This document shows, piece by piece, positions 23,659 to 27,713 of a DNA stretch of 27,713 bases. Every line of letters starts with the position of its first letter. Positions within the stretch are counted from its first letter, which is position 1. Both the position numbers and the translations under genes were made by a program. This stretch comes from Anaerobacillus sp. GTDB taxonomy: Bacteria > Bacillota > Bacilli > Bacillales_H > Anaerobacillaceae. The stretch is from the NCBI GenBank assembly GCA_007120055.1, contig SKOL01000299.1, forward strand, positions 1 to 27,713, read 5' to 3'. The notes beneath the pieces were generated by a model. It made no database searches. It saw only the letters and a list, made by a program, of their open reading frames with translations, and was not told where the DNA came from.

Positions 23659-26358
23659 TTGTTGATTAAGAAAACCTCTATTGCAACGGTGGCTTTTGTA
23701 GCAGCTTTGAACTTTGCACCACAAGCAGCTTACGGGAATGTTCAAGAGGAACATGCAGAAGGAAATTTAGAAATTCAAACAGATATAGAAGCTGAGAGTG
23801 ATTTCACTACTTCTCAAGTTGAGCTAACTTTATCAATCGGTGATGATGGAGAAGAAGTATTAAAACTTCAGCAAAACTTAAAAACTTTAGGATTTATGAT
23901 CGAAAAAGAGCTTAATAGTATTTTTGACGAGATAACCGTTGAAGAAGTAAGTCAGTTTCAAGATTACTACGCTCTAGAAGTAACAGGGAATGCTGATGAA
24001 GCAACATTAGCGAAAATTGATGAGATTTTATCAAGTCCGTTACAACAAGGTCAAAGGCATAATGCAGCTATTGAACTAAAAGAAGACTTGGCGACCATCG
24101 GCTATCATATTTCCAATAACCCAACGACATTGTATGGCTCCTTAACAACTCAGAAAGTTAGCGACTTTCAAACCGAATATGGATTAAGAGTCAATGGAAT
24201 TGCCGATGAAGTGACGCTAGCTAAAATCAATCAGATTTTAACAAGCCCATTACGAGAGGGTCAAAGGCATGAATTGGCTATCAAATTAAAAGAAGACTTA
24301 TCAAAATTAGGCTATCATATTTCAAATAACCCAACGACATTGTATGGTTCTATAACAGCAAGAAAGGTTAAGGGTTTTCAAAAGATGTATGGCTTACGCG
24401 TAAATGGAATTGCTGAAGAGGTAACGTTAGCTAAAATTGAGGAACTTCTCAATGCACCACTAGCAATGGGCTTACGACGAAATGATGTCATCGATTTAAA
24501 AGTTAATCTAGATAAAATAGGCTTCGGTGTATCGAATAACCCTACAATCTATTACGGCCCAATTACTGAGCGAACAGTAAAAGAGTTCCAAGAGTATTAC
24601 GGTTTAGATGCTTCAGGGGTAGCTAGTAGCGAAACGTTAACAAAAATCAACGAAGTATTAGCTAGCCCATTACAAGAGGGACGAAGACATGCATCTGCGA
24701 TCAAGCTTAAAGAAGACTTAGCAATTCTAGGGTTTCATATTTCGAATAACCCAACGAATTTATACGGTTCAATAACGACTAAAGTTGTCAGTGATTTTCA
24801 AAAAGAGTATGGCTTACAAGTAAACGGGATTGCCGATGAAATTACATTAGCAAAAATCGAAAAGTTATTAAATGAACCGATGGAGCTTGGTTTATACAGA
24901 AATGATGTTATCCAATTGAAAGAAGATTTAGATCGATTAGGATTTCCGATTTCCAACAATCCAACGAATTACTATGGTCCGATTACTGAGCAAACAGTTA
25001 AAGAGTTCCAAGAGTACTACGGCTTGGAAGTAACAGGTGTAGCAGGAAGTGAGATATTAGAGAAGATGGAGGAAATCTTAAACAGTTCATTGAGTCGTGG
25101 AAATCGAAATGATGCGGCGATTCAATTAAAAATTGACTTAGAAAAACTCGGCTACCATGTCTCAGATCACCCGACGACTTTATACGGTCAATTAACAGAA
25201 CAAAGGGTACAGGAATTTCAAGCGTATTATGGGTTGAGAGAGAACGGTATTGCCGATGAAGTAACGTTAAAATTACTTTCTGACATGCTAACTACTACTG
25301 AATATGGCTATTCTGTCACGGATATGGTTAACATTCAACTAAATCAAGAACCACGAACAGAACTCTATTCTCAAAAAATTGCATATGTTGCTAGTCAGTA
25401 TATTGAAAAAAATAGTGACGGTGTTACGGGAATTGTAAAAAGTTCAGAAGATTTAGGAGTAGAGCAACTTAATGTTAGATTTGAACCGAATACGTTACTA
25501 GGTATAATTGGTACATTAAACCCTGGTACAGCGGTGAACATTATTGGTAAGGAAAACGATACAGATTTAAATAACGACAGAACATGGTATGCCATTGAAT
25601 TTCCTCATAATGAAAGATGGCAATTCGCGCGCTCAGCCGATGTGAAAAAAAATGTCGATCCTAATCAATTTACACTAAATGTTAATCATCGTGATATGTA
25701 TCAATTTCTTGTTGTTTCTGAAGCAATAGGCGTATCGGTAGACTATTTAAATTATGAGCTACAGACAAAGGGTGTATTAAAAAATACAGGACAAACATTT
25801 AGTGATGCTGCCAAAGAAAATAAAGTAAACGAAATATACTTGTTATCTCATGCATTGCTTGAAACGTCTCATGGGACGTCGGCGTTGTCTAACGGTTCAA
25901 TTAAAGTAGGGATTCTAGAAGACAATAAGTGGATATCCATTCAACCAAATGGGTCTTTCATTGCTGAAAAGAATGGGGACAACTGGACAATTGAAAGAGT
26001 TGAAAACTTTGACGAAAGCCAAGCAACGAATTTGAAAAGTATCTATAACATGTTTGGTATTGGAGCCAAAGACAGTTCCCCATTAACTCGTGGATCGATA
26101 AGAGCTTACGAAGAAGGGTGGTATTCACCAGAGGAAGCAGTTAGTGGCGGTGTTAAGTTTATTGCAGAAAATTATGTTCACCATCCAACGCTGAAACAAG
26201 ATACACTATATAAAATGAGGTGGAATCCAGCTCAACCTGGAAGCGATCAATATGCTACTGATATAAGATGGTCTGCAAACTTAGCAAATATGATTTATGG
26301 TCATTATCAAAAATTAGAGGTCCGAAATAAATCTTTCGATATCCCTAAGTTTAAATAA
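23659..26358 (+). CDS. Secreted autolysin: seven peptidoglycan-binding repeats, SH3-like domain, N-acetylglucosaminidase
   Basis: A wall hydrolase predicted to cleave glycan strands at N-acetylglucosamine. After a signal peptide (hydrophobic IATVAFVAALNFAPQAAYG) and an acidic spacer come seven peptidoglycan-binding type 1 units repeating with a period of exactly 70 residues; the (N/D)NPTxxYG motif marks units 2-7. An SH3-like segment follows (LNVRFEPNTLLGIIG), then a C-terminal glucosaminidase domain like that of LytD, with YLLSHALLETSHGTSALSNG carrying the catalytic Glu and a YNMFGIGAKD motif. About 899 residues. TTG at 23659 has GGAGG 10 nt upstream; ATG at 23650 is only 1 nt from it, and a second TTG is at 23662. 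Own promoter and terminator. Likely remodels the wall that carries the polymer. Confidence 0.9.
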   Translation: MLIKKTSIATVAFVAALNFAPQAAYGNVQEEHAEGNLEIQTDIEAESDFTTSQVELTLSIGDDGEEVLKLQQNLKTLGFMIEKELNSIFDEITVEEVSQFQDYYALEVTGNADEATLAKIDEILSSPLQQGQRHNAAIELKEDLATIGYHISNNPTTLYGSLTTQKVSDFQTEYGLRVNGIADEVTLAKINQILTSPLREGQRHELAIKLKEDLSKLGYHISNNPTTLYGSITARKVKGFQKMYGLRVNGIAEEVTLAKIEELLNAPLAMGLRRNDVIDLKVNLDKIGFGVSNNPTIYYGPITERTVKEFQEYYGLDASGVASSETLTKINEVLASPLQEGRRHASAIKLKEDLAILGFHISNNPTNLYGSITTKVVSDFQKEYGLQVNGIADEITLAKIEKLLNEPMELGLYRNDVIQLKEDLDRLGFPISNNPTNYYGPITEQTVKEFQEYYGLEVTGVAGSEILEKMEEILNSSLSRGNRNDAAIQLKIDLEKLGYHVSDHPTTLYGQLTEQRVQEFQAYYGLRENGIADEVTLKLLSDMLTTTEYGYSVTDMVNIQLNQEPRTELYSQKIAYVASQYIEKNSDGVTGIVKSSEDLGVEQLNVRFEPNTLLGIIGTLNPGTAVNIIGKENDTDLNNDRTWYAIEFPHNERWQFARSADVKKNVDPNQFTLNVNHRDMYQFLVVSEAIGVSVDYLNYELQTKGVLKNTGQTFSDAAKENKVNEIYLLSHALLETSHGTSALSNGSIKVGILEDNKWISIQPNGSFIAEKNGDNWTIERVENFDESQATNLKSIYNMFGIGAKDSSPLTRGSIRAYEEGWYSPEEAVSGGVKFIAENYVHHPTLKQDTLYKMRWNPAQPGSDQYATDIRWSANLANMIYGHYQKLEVRNKSFDIPKFK
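23830..25299 (+). repeat. Seven in-gene tandem repeats, period 210 nt
   Basis: The repeat units of the glucosaminidase gene are spaced exactly 210 nt (70 codons) with no insertion or deletion over seven units. Units 2, 3 and 5 share a GQRH/GRRH...LYGS type; units 4 and 6 share a G-x-x-RNDV...YYGPITE-x-TVKEFQEYYGL type; unit 7 is intermediate. The 3-4 and 5-6 pairs look like duplication of a two-unit block. Confidence 0.85.
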
Positions 26359-26375
26359 ACTATGATCTTTTAATC

Positions 26376-26410
26376 TAGTAGGATGCCGTTAAATGGTAGC
26401 CTACTATTTT
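26376..26410 (+). terminator. Rho-independent terminator after the glucosaminidase gene
   Basis: TAGTAGGATGCC pairs with GGTAGCCTACTA, with one mismatch and one G-T pair around a 7-nt loop, followed directly by TTTT. It begins 17 nt after the stop codon. Confidence 0.8.
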
Positions 26411-26503
26411 TATAAGAAGTACATAATGAATTTACAAGCTTATGCCGAATGTAATATAAACCAATTTTGGCTCGAAAAAAGTGATATTTAGTAGAAATTT
26501 CCC

Positions 26504-26532
26504 TTGCTTGTGAAGCTAATACGTTTTAATAT
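26504..26532 (+). promoter_or_regulatory. Weak promoter candidate before the last gene
   Basis: TTGCTT and TAATAT are 17 nt apart, with a weak match to consensus. A promoter is expected between the preceding terminator and the gene at 26585, but this placement is tentative. Confidence 0.22.
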
Positions 26533-26584
26533 ATACAATGTTAGGCAATAAAATAGATTAATATTTTTTAGGGGAGGTAATAGA

Positions 26585-27713
26585 TTGAAAGTGATAGTCA
26601 AAAAAACATTTATATCATTTGTTGCATTTGTAACGATATTTAACTATGCTCCTATTGCAATTGCTACTGAATTAAAAGACACGAATTCGGAAGATATCGA
26701 TGTTAGAAAAGATGATAATACCGATTCTGATGATGAGAAAGATATAGACGCTGGAAAAGAATCTGATAAAGAGGATGATTCGAAAACTAGCGAAGAAGTT
26801 GAAGAAGAAAATGCAAGAAGAGAATCTAATAGTGATGAAGATGAAGGCGATTCAGAGAAATTAGATTCTGAAAAAGAAGAAAACGAGAAATTAGAAGACG
26901 CTGATAACGAATTAGTTGAAGAAGATTCAAAAGAAGAAGCGGCGTTTGCGTTAACTCTTGGAGAAGCTGCTCAAGACGTTTTAACGTTACAAGAGAATTT
27001 ACAAACGTTAGGATTTATGGTTGATCAAGAATTAACGGGTGTTTTTGATGAAGTAACGGAAGCGGAAGTAACTGCGTTTCAAGAGTATTATCGTTTAAAC
27101 GTTTCTGGTCTTGCTGATGAAGAAACTTTAGCAAAAATCGAAGAAGTTTTAGCAAGCCCACTTCAAAAAGGACAAAGACATGAAGATGCTATTCAGCTAA
27201 AAGAAGATTTAGCACTACTAGGTTTTCACGTGTCAAATAACCCAACGACGTTATACGGTACCATTACTGAAACAAAAGTTATGGAATTCCAAAAAGAGTT
27301 CAATTTAAGAGTAAGTGGGATTGCCGATGAAGTAACGTTAGAAACACTCAAAGAATCAGTTGAAGAAGTAGTGTTTCATATAAGCGTTCGAGATGATGCA
27401 GTAATTACATTAAAAAATAATCTTTCTATAATAGGTTTTCATGTTTCAGATAATCCAACGACATTTTTTGGACCAATTACAGAGCAAACGGTACGCGAGT
27501 TTCAAGAGTATTATGGTTTAACTGTAACTGGAGCGGCCGATGAAGCGACGCTTGAGAAAATTGAAGAGATATTAGCTTCACCATTTCGAGTGGGTAATCG
27601 CCATGAGGACAATGTTACTTTAAAAGAAAACTTGTCTATTTTAGGTCATCATATTTCGAATAACCCAACAACGTTATACGGGTCATTAACAGAAGGTGCA
27701 GTGAAAGATTTCC
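26585..27713 (+). CDS. Secreted peptidoglycan-binding repeat protein with acidic linker (partial, 3' end outside window)
   Basis: Open from a TTG at 26585 (GGGGAGG 7 nt upstream) to the window edge, 376 codons seen. The signal peptide (VIVKKTFISFVAFVTIFNYAPIAIA) resembles that of the preceding autolysin, so the two are paralogs. Residues about 29-120 form a very acidic Asp/Glu/Ser/Lys linker. Four peptidoglycan-binding type 1 units follow, with GFMVDQEL, GFHVSNNP, GFHVSDNP and GHHISNNP at residues 143, 213, 284 and 354, a period of 70-71 residues. The third unit has an unusual leader (EEVVFHISVRDDAV). The catalytic or other C-terminal domain lies beyond the window, so enzymatic function cannot be stated. 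It is probably a wall hydrolase or wall-bound protein. Confidence 0.87.
   Translation, partial: MKVIVKKTFISFVAFVTIFNYAPIAIATELKDTNSEDIDVRKDDNTDSDDEKDIDAGKESDKEDDSKTSEEVEEENARRESNSDEDEGDSEKLDSEKEENEKLEDADNELVEEDSKEEAAFALTLGEAAQDVLTLQENLQTLGFMVDQELTGVFDEVTEAEVTAFQEYYRLNVSGLADEETLAKIEEVLASPLQKGQRHEDAIQLKEDLALLGFHVSNNPTTLYGTITETKVMEFQKEFNLRVSGIADEVTLETLKESVEEVVFHISVRDDAVITLKNNLSIIGFHVSDNPTTFFGPITEQTVREFQEYYGLTVTGAADEATLEKIEEILASPFRVGNRHEDNVTLKENLSILGHHISNNPTTLYGSLTEGAVKDF

Overview
The window looks like part of the chromosome of a low-GC Gram-positive bacterium of the Bacillaceae type. Ribosome-binding sites are strong (GGAGG-like), TTG and GTG starts are common, terminators are classic hairpins followed by T runs, and the gene content concerns the cell wall: an LCP ligase, a lipobox lipoprotein and an SH3-plus-glucosaminidase autolysin. 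Several exported proteins carry very acidic linkers and a TupA-like ATP-grasp gene is present. Both would fit an alkaliphilic or halotolerant species, but that is inference. All recognised genes lie on the + strand.

Layout. 1-1089 holds no convincing gene; it contains a long imperfect hairpin (21-139) and a short degenerate repeat cluster (178-283). A small unknown protein (1090-1353) and an acidic lipoprotein (1530-2063, closed by a terminator) follow. After a 0.6 kb gap comes a LytR-CpsA-Psr (LCP) wall-polymer ligase with its own terminator (2685-3758). Three separately spaced glycosyltransferase genes follow (GT4, GT4, GT2; 4022-7267).

The main block, about 7535-23437, looks like one operon of about 16 kb: an ABC-2 export permease, a two-ATPase ABC protein, two tandem paralogous bifunctional glycosyltransferases of about 850-890 residues, a TupA-like ATP-grasp protein, and four tandem paralogous ATP-grasp/acylphosphatase proteins of 533-554 residues. 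The last part holds a 899-residue secreted peptidoglycan-binding N-acetylglucosaminidase (23659-26358) and the start of a second peptidoglycan-binding repeat protein with a long acidic linker, cut by the window edge (26585-27713).

How they may work together (inference). The glycosyltransferases would build a polysaccharide on the cytoplasmic side. The five ATP-grasp enzymes would form amide bonds, adding amino acids or a peptide to it. The ABC transporter would export the product, the LCP protein would ligate it to peptidoglycan, and the autolysins would remodel the wall. The nearest described precedent is the teichuronopeptide (polyglutamate/polyglucuronate) of alkaliphilic Bacillus halodurans, for which TupA is named. 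A row of four cyanophycin-synthetase-like ATP-grasp/acylphosphatase paralogs, with graded loss of active-site residues and a shared C-terminal coiled-coil/Trp-Arg-Pro-Arg tail, is the most unusual thing in the window.
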